A stretch of DNA of 64,000 nt from Rostratula benghalensis (lineage: Eukaryota > Chordata > Aves > Charadriiformes > Rostratulidae): the NCBI GenBank assembly GCA_013399305.1, contig VXAI01000035.1, positions 5,841,003-5,905,002 on the forward strand, read 5' to 3'. The position numbers and the translations under genes were made by a program. Below the pieces are notes generated by a model that was not told the DNA's origin, did no database searches, and saw only the letters and a program-made list of their open reading frames with translations. This document shows positions 1 through 13,250 of this stretch, in pieces; the first letter of the stretch is position 1; each line of letters starts with the position of its first letter.

Positions 1-3000
1 TTTAAAAAAATTAGAGGAGGGAAGAAGACTGAGAAGAATTTTTCTCTCCTGCCTCCTACTCCATTTTAGAAACCAAGGGACAGAATGAAAGGAAAACCAA
101 GGGAGAAACAGCAGAATACTTTTAATACTCCTATCCCCAAAACCATCAACCCTAAGCAAATAAATATCTGTGCAAAACATTGTCATTTTTCAACCCATTG
201 TTCAAAGCTTCATCAGTCCCCCAGGTCCTTCAGCTGGCAGAGCAACACTCGCTTGTTAATGTGACATTTTCACACCCCAACAGCCATACGAAGCGATGGC
301 ACCGCTGCTCACGCTGCACAGCTCTCTTTTATTTACTCTGTTGGTTAAGCAACTGCTGCTAAGAAGCCACCATGAGGATAGGGATAGGAACACAGAGAGG
401 AGTGGGGTTTACTTCGGTGGGGACAATCCTACCCGTGGCAGCATGACAAATTGCTGACAGAGATTGAGAGGAAAGGGCAGCCCAGCCTCCTGCAAGAGTC
501 AGCAGAAAAAGCCATGGAAAAGACCAGGAACAGAGTGTGGGGCGAGATGAAAAAGCTGCTGGGCTTCCTAATCGGTGGAAAATGGTACCATGGCCCACAG
601 AAGAGTGCAGGGAGGAAATGCAAAAGTGGAAACTTATAGATGTATTTTTACATGATGATAATGATTTTAGCATCTGCATGAAGTGCATGTGCCAGTGCCT
701 GGATCCCTCCTCACTTAAATCATTTAAAGTCATGTTCTGCCTGAAAGTAATAATCTGTTTGCTTTTATTGCTGTCTTTAAATTTTCCATCCCAATCTACT
801 AATGAATTGAAGTGACACAAGGACTGTCAAATAAATTCTGCAAGGCGGGTGGGAGAGGAAAGAAAAGTTTGAGCTTGGTGAGGCGGGGTAGTGAGAGCAC
901 ATTGAACACATAAAGTCCAGAGATGATGGTCGTTGATCAAAAAGCTGATTCTTTGGGGCTTCTGAACGTTTCTAAGCCCACAAAACCAACCTTGAAGCAC
1001 TGTTAGAGCTTCCTGTTAGGTGTTTGCTAGGCCACCTGTAGACCTCACTGAAGACCATTTTATGCAGAGACCCGAGACCTCCAGTGATTAAGTATTAAGA
1101 AGCTATTCCCTTTAGAGATGGTGTAACTGATGCTGATTAACCTAAATTATGTCATGCAGTGAACGGTATCAACCCATGCTGTGTGCACCATCACAGATTG
1201 CAGGAGAACAATGGAGAGGGGAGAAGGAGACAACAGAGGCCATGGAAGTCTGGTACATGGCAGGGTCACAAGGTACAAAGTAGAACAGTAAAATAGCTAT
1301 TTTAATCTTGTATTTTCTTTTGTTGCTGATCTGCTTTGCTTCTGTGCTGCGGGACAGAATGACATGGCATACTCCTGGATTAAACATGTTTTGAGAGAAC
1401 TGGGAAAGCAGAGATGTGATTTTGCTCCTGTTACTGTTATTATCTGTTGCTATTCTTCTTAATATTTTTTTTAATTGATGGGGGGACCAAACCTATCCTG
1501 GATCTGACCAACATCACACAAGACTGAGGCTGGATATGCAGAAGCGGGAATCTGCGTTCTCCACATTGGCTGAGCCATTTTCCCATTCCCTGAAATAACC
1601 TGATGCACACTTTCATACTCTTATAACACAAATGGCTGAGAACAGCGTTACATTTTATTACAAGGAGAGTGTTTTTCAGAATTCTCAGTATTCTCTGCAG
1701 AACAATAAATTCATTTTAAGTTCTTCTGCGTCCATCTATCTGAATAGACAGCTGGGGAGAGAAAGAGGAAATAGAGATCTGTTTGAGACTAAGGACAGTC
1801 TGATCTCTCCAGGAGAAAGGACATATGTGTTTATGTATATTTAGGTCTGTTGTTTATCATATCATATCATACCTTCTGCCAGAACACAAATCTAGGAGAT
1901 GTGAAGACAGACAACAAAACAAAATTAATTACCTGCTTGGACCTGGATCTAAGTTACCTAAAAGGCTCATCTCTGCATGAAAATGCTATTATTTATATAT
2001 TTACTGCATTCCATTGGAAAGCCTTCAAGTATTTATCTTCAACTCTAGTCCTGTGAGGACTATTTGGTCTATTAGACACCAAGCACATAATGGAGAACTC
2101 CAAACACATTGTTGATCAACATAACCAGACAGAAAATAACACTTGATTTATTCCAGAAAAAAAGGAACTTTTGATGCTCATTATTTCAAAAGCCTTATTT
2201 TTAAATCCCTCTCTGAGAGCAGACCTGATGAAAGTGTGATAAATGAGGAACTCATGAAAGAAGAGCACAAAACTGGAGCATTCACAGATCACACACATGG
2301 CCTTTGGGGAAGAAATCCCCTCTTTTGATTCACATGGCCCTGCGTCACCCAAGCTGTCAGCATAAATTTTAGCTTCCAACAATCCTAAAATATAAAAGAT
2401 TATTTTAGACATAATAGCCTTGTTCATCGTCTCTTGCACCAAGTCCACACACAACCATTACAGCGCTACTTGTTGTGTTCCCATGAAAAACCATAACATT
2501 GACCGAGGCCAAATTAATCCATTTGTCAGCATTTGCTGACCTGTGCACCTGCGTTGGAGTTTGTAACAAAATCCTAAACTAGCATCTCTGGGTTTTAGGT
2601 TCAGGCAAAAACAGCTCAGAGAGTACATGCTACATGACTTGAGACTTCCCCAGGGGATGCGACTCACTGGAGAGATGGATGGATACTTATACAAACGTAT
2701 CCAAATCGGTTTAACCGATTTAGAAATTTCAGAAGATCAGGTTGCCCAATAGATTCCCTCGGTTGTTAAAATATGGTTTATCATTTTTTCCTGTTAAAGC
2801 CTGAGTTTGATTTTTTTCATGAAAAAGTCACTGTAGTTCCATTGGTTCTCAGAGAACAAAGAAGCACAGACATTACAATAAAGATGGAAAGAAAACAAAA
2901 CCAAATAATTGAATAAGACTGTTTTAAATAACCCCCAAATTGTCGCAAGATCACAGAATTCATACACGAGGCTGAAGAAAGGGGGAGCTCATTTTCTCCA

Positions 3001-3540
3001 GAAAAATAAAGTGAGGCCCTTTCTCTATATTTTCAGCTTTTCATTCGCAAGTGTTGCTGCACACACGTGTAAATATTCATATTCAAAATATTCCTCTTGA
3101 AAAAGCACATGTGAGAGGGACATTATGGAAATCAGGCTGGATCAATACCAGCGTGAAAATGGGACTCAGACCTATTAAGACATCAGTGTGTCTCAAGCCC
3201 AGGGTGCAGGCTTTCACTTCTTCCTCTTCCCTGGACTCTGATCGCTATAGCTGAGACCTCAGATCCTTCTGTGATGGACAGACAGTAGCGATGAAATGAC
3301 TTGAAGACTAAAGAAATGTAAGGAATTCCCTCTGTCTACCATATCAAAAAGTTCAAAAGTTACCACCGTCTCAGTGGCTAAGCAGCAGAAATGTCAGGTG
3401 TTAAAATATTTGTTTAAAGAAAACGAGAAAGGCAAAAGAACCACCAAAGGCTGGGTATGAGGTCCAAGATAACTCAAAGAGAATTCGCACACATATTTGA
3501 CACACCAGGCTATTTTCCGTCAGACTGAAATAGCAAGAGA
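1..3540. other. Unique non-coding DNA, no recognised gene
   Basis: All open frames here are short (the longest is 153 codons, at 359-820 minus), lack recognisable domains, and show no splice context or codon pattern that would support a gene. A short (CATAT)-type run lies at about 1854-1875. The segment is moderately AT-rich with few CpGs, as expected for methylated vertebrate intergenic or intronic sequence. I recognise no interspersed repeat. Confidence 0.6.
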
Positions 3541-6100
3541 AATACAATATTCTCTTTTTTTTTTTTTCAGGTGTTCATATTAAAAATGTGTATCAAAATG
3601 GCAATAAAAATTTGGGCTGCATATTTTAATTCACTAGAAAAGGCAAATCCAGGACAACTTATTTAATAACACATATGTGCCAGAAGTGTTGACTGTTTGA
3701 TCCAAACCACTTATGTGAGATAGTGTACAGCAAGAATATGAAAGGAGCCAGACTAGGAGCTGGAGATCCATAGATTACCTTCAAAGAATTTGCAGAAGGT
3801 AACTCATGTCAATAAGTCCGTATCCAGTAAGATGAAATTTAGTATCTATTTTCTGCACTTCTCTTACAGGCATTTTTAGGATTCAACATTAACAACAGTT
3901 AAAAAAAAAATTAGTCTTTTTTTTTGCTTACTAAAAAAAATATCTAGGAACTTTGAATTTGTTACTTGATACATGACAAAACCATTTCAATCTTTTCTAA
4001 TTCCACCATACCTTCATATTAATAAAAATGCCCTCACTTTTATAGAGTGGCAACAAGTAAGGGAATAAACTAGATCCAAAGTTGTCTTCTGAGGTCATCA
4101 TTGGCATTTTTAGGCCCAAAGATCTCATTTAAAGGCCCCAAGAAACTTATTTTACAAATAATACAGTAGGCTTCCTACAACATTGATGCAAGTAGATATG
4201 GCAGGAAAAGCAGGGAGTGGAGCTGAGGCAGAAATTTGTCAAGATATAATGTAAATGGACAAGGATACATAAAGAGGGAATCAGAGAAAATCCACATCCC
4301 AGAAAACTGTCAAGGAGGAACAGAAAGCTCTGGCTTGCTTTGAAAAGCCACATCTTAGAATAAATCTGAGATCCCTGAGGGGCATGGCAGGCAGAGAAAA
4401 AGATGCTACCAAAGACAGAAGGTTCAGCCTTTATCAATTTCCAGAAAACCTTAATCTGTGGATGTAGGAACTACAAGGAGAAGACTATCTAATTGCTACC
4501 GAACCCAGCTGAAATTTTACTTTGGAGAATTCAAAACAATAAAGTTGTGAAAAATTAAAAACCTTAATTTCAGCAATTTTTAATACAGTGTTTTGATTTT
4601 TCTTTTGAGAGAGACTCTATTTGTCCTTTTAAAATATATCTACTCATTAGATAATATGCAATATACCAAATGAATTTTGTAAAAAAACATAAATTCAAAC
4701 AACATAGTTTAATTTTCTTTTAGAGCAAGTTTAAAATAAGCTAAAGAGAGAAAACTGGGTCAAAAATTATTTAGAAACTTCCTTTAATGATAAATTTGAA
4801 AGTTGAGGGCTTCTTAACAAAGTCAGACTTTGAGTTTCAAATTTTTGTCACGCAGAAAACCTGTCGTCTACAGAGCACTAAGAGTCACAAATAATTAATG
4901 TTCCGATAAAGTTGTCCTGCTAAAAATCCAATCCCTTCATTAAATCTGAACCATTAACAGGCCACCCAAGAAAGCAAAAGAAAACTGGATTTGACTTTCT
5001 AGGGATATTTCCTTTATTCCTGGTGGTCTCTGCCATTCTTAGAGACTCATTTTTCCTAAGCAAACAAATCAGCATAAAAAGAAAAGCTATTCCCATCCAC
5101 AGATCAATCAGATTAGATCATATCAGATCCCTGTCAGTCTGCTGAAATCTATGGGGTGCTTTGCTCGAGGCCAGCTAAGACTCTAGCTGATAAATTTTGG
5201 TACCAAAAAGAAAAAAAAAATATCAATAAAAGCTTCCTTCTCTTTCTCTGCCTGCCTTAATATATTCAATCACACGGTGTAGAACACAAACACATATAGT
5301 GATATAATTACTTAAAACAAGCTTAAAACAAGCTTTTCTACCATGCAACATTTTCCTTAGCGACATAGGAACTTTTGTGTAAAAAGTGGAAATTCTATTT
5401 ATTTTCCTTGATTTTTTTTCCCCTTCTATTTATTTTCCCTGAAAATAAAATAGTGGGGGAAAAAAAGCCTTCCATTAGGAATGTCTTTAATTTTATGTTA
5501 CTTTTTCCATCTGTATTCTTTCTATAGAAGTAAACCTCAGCTCCAAGATGGTTTTTAAGATTTACATGTTTATTTCATTTTGTTTAATATCCTAATCGGT
5601 TCACAGTAAATTTGACCACACACACATACACAGTGATCCCAGCTGGTTGAATGTGGCGAGCCAAGCCAAAGACATAGTCAAAAATATAGCTCTGCTGTTG
5701 AAAGCTTTGCAAAATTATGAATAAGACCCTTAAAATTAAAGCTTAGCCTCACACACCAGTAACCATGATGATAATGCTGTTTACGGGAAAACAACCTAAA
5801 ACCAGCTCCCTACTCTTTGGTGCTTAAAGGATTATAGTAAAGGAAAAACCTGCATTTCAATACTGTTGATGTACAGATCTGCTCCTGATTTGGCCCAGTG
5901 CTGTTTTTTTCTGTCATGGTTTGGGCATAAGCAGGTCGGACTATGTTGTGCTTTCTTTGCAAGTAGGAGAATGACACGAGTTAATATCTGAATGAACTCT
6001 TCCAGTTTCTTAACAGTGTCTTTTCTCTCCCTCTATTTTTTTTTTTAGCAGTTAATTCATTATCTTTTGCCGCTTCCATAATTCATTGAATTGTAAACTT
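3541..6100. other. AT-rich non-coding block
   Basis: The base composition is markedly AT-rich, with several A- and T-runs (for example near 3555, 3900 and 5210) and almost no open frame over 60 codons apart from 4147-4437 minus. It contains a tandem 11-bp repeat near 5311-5332 and a direct plus inverted repeat at 5393-5453. No gene or known repeat family is recognised. Confidence 0.6.
5393..5453. repeat. Direct 15-bp repeat with adjacent inverted copy
   Basis: TTCTATTTATTTTCC occurs at 5393-5407 and again at 5424-5438. It is followed immediately by a near-perfect reverse complement (GAAAATAAAATAG, about 5441-5453, one extra A). The second copy and the inverted copy could form an AT-rich hairpin with almost no loop. 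Replication slippage is the likely origin. Confidence 0.7.
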
Positions 6101-6103
6101 TTT

Positions 6104-6106
6104 AAA

Positions 6107-6138
<32 letters not shown>

Positions 6139-6140
6139 CC
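6104..6140. repeat. (CTTTT)n pyrimidine microsatellite
   Basis: Four consecutive CTTTT-type units followed by a T-run make a nearly pure pyrimidine stretch. It is a simple sequence repeat. Confidence 0.85.
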
Positions 6141-6814
6141 AATGAAGTGTAAAGCCCAAAACAAACACAAGGGCTTGTTCGCAGCCTTTGGGGCTGCTTT
6201 AAATTTCACAGGAAAACAGGGAGGGGGAAAGATGGGACTACAATCTCTAAAGTTTAAAACTCCCCATTTTGAAAGCATTTGGTCCATCCTGATCCGTGCC
6301 ACACTATTCATCAAAACCCAGACTAGAGTGAAAGGTCCTCTGTGGAAACACCCAGGACACCGGGGCTGGGAGCCACTGGATACAGCAAGGAGGGCTGGTT
6401 CCCAGATGTGTGCCATGACCTGGGCACCCTACAGGAGGATCAGCCCAAGGATCTGCCACTGGTCTGTGAAACTTTGCCCCTTTTCCTAGCATTTTACACA
6501 GGAATGGCACTGCGCTGCAAGTACCTGGCTCTCCTCCCTGAGAGGAGACCCAGCTTAACAAAATTTGGAGACTGATGCAATGATGGTCAGGGAGTGTGGG
6601 CAAGGGCTGTGAAGATACCAACTTGCATTTCCTGAGCCTCTACCTTTATTTTTTATGATGCTGGAAGTCCCAGTAAAGCCAACAGAAATTCAGAGTACCT
6701 CTATCAGTTCAGGGGAGGAAAAGGAGGCAGAACCATATTTATAAATAAATAAATAGATAAAAATAATATTGAAAGCCCCTTCTTCCCAATGAATGACCTT
6801 GGGAAACAGAGCCT
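6141..6814. other. Unique non-coding DNA
   Basis: Overlapping open frames of 77-115 codons occur on both strands (for example 6142-6489 plus and 6304-6621 minus). None resembles a known protein and they overlap one another, so they look like chance frames in moderately GC-rich DNA. A short (AAAT)-type run lies near 6738-6755. The stretch around 6655-6710 may hold a very worn piece of an old interspersed repeat, but I cannot support it. Confidence 0.5.
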
Positions 6815-7290
6815 GACTGTGGCGGGACGGACAAAATCACACCCTCCTTGTTTCTAAGCGGCCTGGGCTTTCTACGGTATGTGGGTGCTCTTTATGGGAG
6901 ACCTGGATGAGCAAGGGCGAGATCACAGGGTGCAAAGATCAAATACACCCTCTCTCAGAGCCAGATAATGACTTGAGGACACGGAGGCGTTTCTTGCTGC
7001 CTGCGGCTCCCCTCGCTCTGCCTGTGAAGCTAATCACAAGCCGAGCCGCGTTGCCCTATAAAGCTCGTTATCAAGATTTCACATCTGGCCTGCACATCTT
7101 AATTTAATGGTGATATGGCAGCAACCCCTCTCCACTGCACAGCACAAATTATCACGTTGCTTTCTGAGGACATAAATCTCATTTAGCATTTCTTCCTCTT
7201 CAGGGAGTTTTACAGGCCGGAGAGGAGGAAAAAGAAATTCACCCGGATGCGCGTGAGGAGCTTTTTAAGTGAATCGTGAGTCTGAAAAGC
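6815..7290. promoter_or_regulatory. Enhancer-like CpG-retaining segment
   Basis: This roughly 480-bp block stands out from its surroundings by retaining many CpGs (about 13 between 6820 and 7110 by eye, more near 7215-7280) without being GC-extreme. It has homeodomain-like TAAT cores (near 7031 and 7101), a TCF/LEF-like AAGATCAAA at about 6936-6944, and no long frame or simple repeat. That texture is typical of conserved non-coding elements around vertebrate developmental genes. Conservation was not tested, so the call is inference. Confidence 0.35.
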
Positions 7291-10200
7291 CCCCCGTCCC
7301 TGACAGATGCTGCAGTTTTGCGTGCTTCATGCCTTTCTCTAAATTCCCCATGCCAGGCTATAAGCTGGCAGACGACCATAAAAGTTGATGTGCACCAGCT
7401 GGGAATGTGATCCACTTTGTGCAGAGCTCCTCAGACTGCTCTCCTGTCACTTCGACCCACTCTCGTTCCTTGGGGTTTTCCACCATGCGGATGTGGAAAG
7501 AAAAATTCTACCCTGTTTCTCCTTCCTGAGAACTCCACTGGTTTAAGTGCTCCTCCCCGAGAAGCAGGCAGAGGTTCCCTGTGCTCTGGGGGCTGGTGGA
7601 TGTTTCCAGAGCCCATGGTGGGGGCAGAGCTGAGCTTCTCAGGCACCCCATAGTTTGCATCCTGACATCTTGGTCCAGTGCTCACCCCAAATTCACAGGA
7701 AAAAACAGCTTTCTGGCTAGGCAAATTAAATCAAAAAGAGGGGAAGAAATTCCCAGCGCTGTAATGGGGACAGTGGTGTCCACAGCCCCATTCTGTCTTG
7801 AAACTTTGTTATTATGGGATGGAGTGTTAAGGATCTGTCAGCATTTCTATTACAAACCTCAGTCTTTAGAGGTTTATAAACGCAGCCATTTAAAATAACA
7901 CTGCATTAAAAAGTAGGTATGTGAATTGTCAGCAGTGGTGTTTCTGTTTTCTTTAAGATGGTTTAAAGACGTTTTAGCAGATTATTAGCCTTAGAGAGGT
8001 CAAAAACAATCAGAGGTGGTTTTTTGGCTACATTTTTGGCTACCTCTGGATAAATAATGGTTTAATTTGAAAAACATTGAGTACATAATACGAACTGTAT
8101 TTAAGCAACAACAACAAGAAAAAGGAAAAGCCTCAGTTAATGGCCGTGCTATTTATGTTTTAGAAATGGTTCCTCCACATGCACAGCGAATGCTCAGCTT
8201 TTAAAACTTTCCCTGTGATGTGGGTAACACGATATAACAATAGTGACATGGACAGGGTGGTTGTTCCCGTGTCCTGAGCTCACTTCTCACAACCCTGCGT
8301 CACCTCTTTGGGACGGGCCACCCCCCCTGACCCCACAGACAAGACACTCAGGAGAGGAGAAAGAGAGCACTTTGACCCCCCTGTCTCAGTTCAACCTCCA
8401 CCAGCAGTTGCTCTGCAGAGCAAGCTCTGACCCCACTCACAGCCCAGGATGGGTTGGTCAATGAGATGGTGTCGTGCTCTGCAGCGGGTGCTACCAGCAC
8501 CAGCTTCTCCTTCCCCATGAGAAAACCCAAGCCATGGGTGGGCTAACCTACAACAGTACCAACAGAAAACACAGATGATAGACATTAAGAGCTTCACCTA
8601 GGTGAGCAGTTGGACCATCTCAGGTGAGCAAGGGGCACACCTGAATTCATGACCAGAATGATTATGGCTTTGGGCTGGCCCTTGTGGTGGAACTCAACCA
8701 GATGAGGATGAGTCCTGGAGACCTCATGGTCTGTGAAACTGACAGGGGAAAAACTGAAGAGGGAGAAGAAACTGCCTCAAAAAATGTCTGTGTGTCATTA
8801 AATGCTGTTTCTAGCAAAAAGTCAAAATGGTATTTTTTTCTTTTGCTCCATGAAGAAAATTGCAGGCCTGACATTTTGTTACAGCAATAATTGTCCCTGA
8901 GATTGGCTTGCAATTATTTTGGTGAGTCTGACCTTCGAAAGTGAAATGACATGAACAACACAGCATCCATGGACCCAGGTAACAGCTAGCTTAACAGCTT
9001 CTAATTATTTCCCATCAACTCTTGATCTTCTTTACCTGATTGTTGCTTCAAAGTATTTCAGCAAAGAGAAGATGGCCTCAGCACTCTCTATTTATCTCAA
9101 CATCTTGGTGAAAGTTTTGGAGCACTTTCCTCAGGCAGAGAGTAGAGACTGCCTGTGCTGCCTGAAACACATTTTTAACTAACAAAGCAATGGTTTAATG
9201 CTTATCATATTATATTACTCAGACAAGAGATTTCAGATTCTTTTGGTATTTAATTATTGATGTCCTTGCCAAAACACCTATTTCAAGGAGTGTTCATACA
9301 TAGGAAGTTAATGAAAATCATGATTGCAGACTAGGTATTTTATAGTAATTATGTCAATGTAAACTTTGGAGTGAGAGTCTCTTATTCTGGAATAAATAAC
9401 CAGTTTCAGAGCTGAATAAAAATAAATGCAGTCAAGATTATGTTACGGACAATGTGAAGACCTCCCTTTGCAGAACCCATGGTTCGACAATGATGTAAAG
9501 ACAGTCCTTCAGTCTGCCCAGAGCAAGTGCTATGCCCCTCCATCCTGAGAGCTGGCCAGACCCCCACTGGAAAGGACCAGATGATATTTCTTCCTCCGTC
9601 AGCTCTGAGCACATGCCAGGTGATGCCCTGATTCCCATTTCTGCTCTCTCTTTCTCTCCCACGTCTCCTCTTCCTGCTATAATTTACTACTTCTTCTCTC
9701 TCTAGCCTGTTACATGTTTTAAAAAAAAAAAAAAATCTGATCTAGTGGGCCAAGATTACATTTCTTCTTCTATTTATTTATGTAGCTGTATTTCTGTGAG
9801 CCTGCGACCAAAAAGGCAACAAAAAGCAATGCCTTAAATAGCCTGCCCGCGGTGGAGCTGGCCTGGCGCTGATAAGGCAGGGTGCTGCTCCTCTCCAGTG
9901 AGGAGACCTCGCTGTGACTTAGCTCCAGAAGCCGTTTTCTAGCCCTGCTCTGCTTTCCTCCTTCCTTTTCATATCTGCTTGTCTTTGGGACTTGGTTTTG
10001 CTTTCTCCTTCCAGAAAGCAGATCGGACTCCAGCAATAACAGTAGCAAAACCAGCCCCATCTGTCTTTATTAAAACATTATTTTTATTTTTTTTTCCCCC
10101 AGAAAAGGCCATCTCTAATGCTGCCTAACCATGGTCAGAAAGGAGTTTCTTTGTGAGAGTGGATCAAAATTAAGGAAGATCATTTAAAAGCAAGAGCCTT

Positions 10201-10590
10201 AAAATTCTGCATTTCAGATGCATTCATGTCTTTTCTTCTCCCTTCTGGAGTCAGAGATCTTGGTATTCAAAGCCCCAAACATTATTTATAGCACTTTATG
10301 GAAACAGACCCATCAGCACCAGGCTCTCCAGACCCCTTCATCCGATTTTCGTTAGTACTCTACCACAAGCCCATGGCATTTAGCAAATGAGAAGCCAAGA
10401 TGTGGAGGCACAAGAGAAATGCATGAAATTGAGGCTGTTTCTCCGCAAACCCCACACAAGCATCCCAGCAGCTCGCGTAGCCTTCCTCCCTCTGAGGAAC
10501 TACAGATGTATGTATCAGCAAACAGCTGGTTGTGCTATCTTCTTTATCTTCTTCCCACCCACCCACCGCTGCAGTTGATTTGGGGTTTTA
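7291..10590. other. Unique non-coding DNA
   Basis: Short overlapping frames only; the longest is about 105 codons, at 7581-7898 plus. Two donor-like GGTGAGC sequences lie at 8600 and 8632 but lack a convincing upstream acceptor. An A-run sits at about 9721-9735 and a T-rich patch at 10081-10096. Nothing recognised as a gene or interspersed repeat. Confidence 0.6.
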
Positions 10591-12343
10591 CACTTTGTCC
10601 CGCTGGAGGAGCAGAATTTGACCCGGTGGCTTCGTTTCTTGCTGGTACTCAGGGTCACGTTGTCACCCTCAGCCCAGGAGAGAATGGCATTAATCTTGTA
10701 GCATTATGAGGCGGCAATTGCACGCGACAAGAAAAATTATAGACGTGATAAATTCTGCGTCAGGGGATGAGTAAGGGCTCTTGCACCTTCACTCCGCTAG
10801 TTTCTGTCCAGACCTTGGAGAAGCTTTTCCTGGTGTCCCTACACCCGGTCACGACAGGCGCTGGATCAACCCCAGACCACAACCCACGACCCACCTTCTG
10901 TAAGCGGATACATTTTGTATTTAATACCACGGTAAATTAAAAAATGGCAGACCACATCAAGCTGTTATTTCGCCTACAATAAAAGGGTTTCCTCAGTCAT
11001 AAAAAAATGGGCAAGGAGAGGGGGAAGAGGCCACCGCACAACAAATTCCTTCCTTGCAGTCTAGAGAATTTGCGGGGGTGGGTAAGGGGGGAGGAAATTT
11101 GCCAGTTAATAAAACGTCTTGTATGAATTATACGTCAGGACTGGCCCCAAACGTGAAGCAGACACGGTTTGGTGTGCTGGGATCTCTGCACTGGCACAGC
11201 GCGGGATCACGTCCAGTCCCGCAAAGACTCCGCGTACAGCCTTATCTCCAAGGTTTAAGCTCCTCCTGCCTCCCGTTGAACAAGGAAGGACATGTGTAAG
11301 CATTCACATGCTGAAGGGCTTAGTTTTACAAAGAGCGCTTTGTTCTGCAGAGGTTGCCTACGCTGGAAGAAATGCTAAAACATTAGAAAATATCACAACT
11401 GTTTATCCTCTTGCTTAAAAAAGGGAAAAAAAAAAAAAGATGGAAGCAGCCAAATACATTTGCCTGATAAATATGCTTAGATTTTACCTCACATTTTTTT
11501 CTGATGTACTGAATGCAGATGTTAATAATCAATTTCTGTACCCAAAATTCATGCACATCAGTAGAGGAAGATCCATTGACTTGAAGGGGACATTGTAGCA
11601 GCCCAGGAAACCAGTTCTGTCCATCTTCCAAATTGAAACCAAAACTGATTTACAAAACAACTGCGGGGATGATTGTTGCCTTTGTAACAACTCTGGCATT
11701 AAATCCCCTTATCATTGGCGAATAAAGCAGTTATATGTTCTGCATAATGCTCACGTGGCTTAGCGCCTACCAGCCCCAGAACAGCGCTGGGCAACCCTCA
11801 TCTACAGCAAAATCAGATGGACCTGATCCCAAAGTCGTTGAGATGCGGGTCCAAAACCCCAGCCGGGTGGCAACAGACCGAGGGATAAGCTTCTAGGAAA
11901 AACAAAACAACTCACGTCAAGAGGGAAAGCCGTGTGCTTCTACACCCCAGCTGCCTAACCATTCATCTTTATCACACTATATTTATCTGCCGCTCCTAAC
12001 AGTTTGTTTTATAACGCTTTTTTGTTTAGCTACGGTAGCCTTCCAGATTTACACAAGGAAAGGAGACGGGTTTTGCAGGGAGGCCAGGCAGGACAGCGCG
12101 GCGACTGCCGCGTGTGGTCATCCTTTTATCATCCCTATTTCTCTTTCCCGTGGCAGAGCGGGGTCCCTGTCGAAGGCTCGTTGCGTTAGCGCGGTTACGG
12201 TAATTTTAAGATGGGTTACCACAGCAGAACGAGTACATTGACTGCTGCGCTGCACAAACACCACGTCATGAGAGGAGCACGTCGAGGACTCCCACAACTT
12301 CCACACCACATACCTCCCATGCAGCGATCCTGATAAATTCTTC
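10591..12343. promoter_or_regulatory. CpG-retaining, conserved-looking non-coding block
   Basis: CpG dinucleotides are frequent from about 10,600 to 11,360 and again from 11,750 to 12,290, compared with the flanks. The sequence between 11,640 and 11,770 is free of repeats and has the mixed, high-complexity texture of vertebrate conserved elements. Open frames here (up to 99 codons) overlap on both strands and show no domain. A regulatory or promoter-proximal role is inferred from composition only. Confidence 0.3.
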
Positions 12344-12410
12344 AGGGGGAAAGGAAAAAAAAAAAAAAAGAAAAAAAAAAAAAAGGGGGAGGGGGGTGGG
12401 TGGGAACAGG
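12344..12410 (+). repeat. Purine tract: A-rich run followed by G-tracts
   Basis: About 40 nt of nearly pure A with occasional G runs directly into a G-rich stretch at 12385-12404, broken by only three pyrimidines over 67 nt. Such strand-asymmetric purine tracts can form non-B structures. The G-rich end is listed separately. Confidence 0.85.
12385..12404 (+). other. G-quadruplex motif with one-base loops
   Basis: Four G-runs of 5, 6, 3 and 3 are separated by single bases A, T and T. This fits the G3+N1-7 quadruplex pattern, and one-base loops are the most stable class known. The motif is seen directly; folding in cells is inferred. Confidence 0.8.
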
Positions 12411-13250
12411 ATATTTTAATTGACTTGACACTAAATTCCACTCCCCGCGTTGAATCAACCGAGCATTAAATTCATGTGTCTCTTATGGTATGTGCAGATG
12501 TGTCAGGGTACACACGTAAGTGTTTCCAGTTGCTCACTGAGTTATTTTCTCGTTGAATAAAAATAATGTGAAACCCATTAAAGGAGAGACCAACAGAATT
12601 TGATAACAAGATGCACAGCTACCTAAGGTTTTTGAACAATCCCAACAACTTGAGGCGAGAAATATAATTTTTCAGCACTTCTTTCTAATATTCACTAGCG
12701 TTAAAGCATTTCTTGGGGTGGAACTGAGGGCTTTTTGGGATGATGGTTTGCTGTGGTTTTTTTAAAATGCTGCTGACTTAGCTTAAGTACTTTTTTTACA
12801 GAATAAAATAAGATGTATTTTTTTCCAGCTTAAAATATCCTCAATTTAAAAGTCTATTTAAAAATAACACAGTAAAATTCAAAGGAAAGACATCCAAATG
12901 TTTTAAACAAAGTACTTAGTTGACTGAATGGAGGAATTTTTTTCCAAGTTTTTGACACATAGGAAATTAAGATATTTTAATGAGAAAATGTGTAACACCT
13001 TGGAGAACTATGCCAGCAATGTTCACAGGACAGAAGAACCGCAATGAAATCACTTCTATTCAAAAACAAGAGAGGGCCAAATTCCCCACTGGCCTAGCAA
13101 AGCAAAGGGCATTAGAGCAGGAGAGGATTTGTCCTCCAGAAAGAAAATAATCATTTTTGTTCTTGTAGGCAGAGCATCCCCCGGGCTGGTGTAAACCACC
13201 AGGATACAGTAGGGGCTGTAACCTCAGACTTTTTTAACGATTCCCATCAA
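12411..13250. other. AT-rich unique DNA, nothing recognised
   Basis: The block has many A/T runs and few CpGs. No frame is long enough to consider and no repeat family is recognised. Confidence 0.6.
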
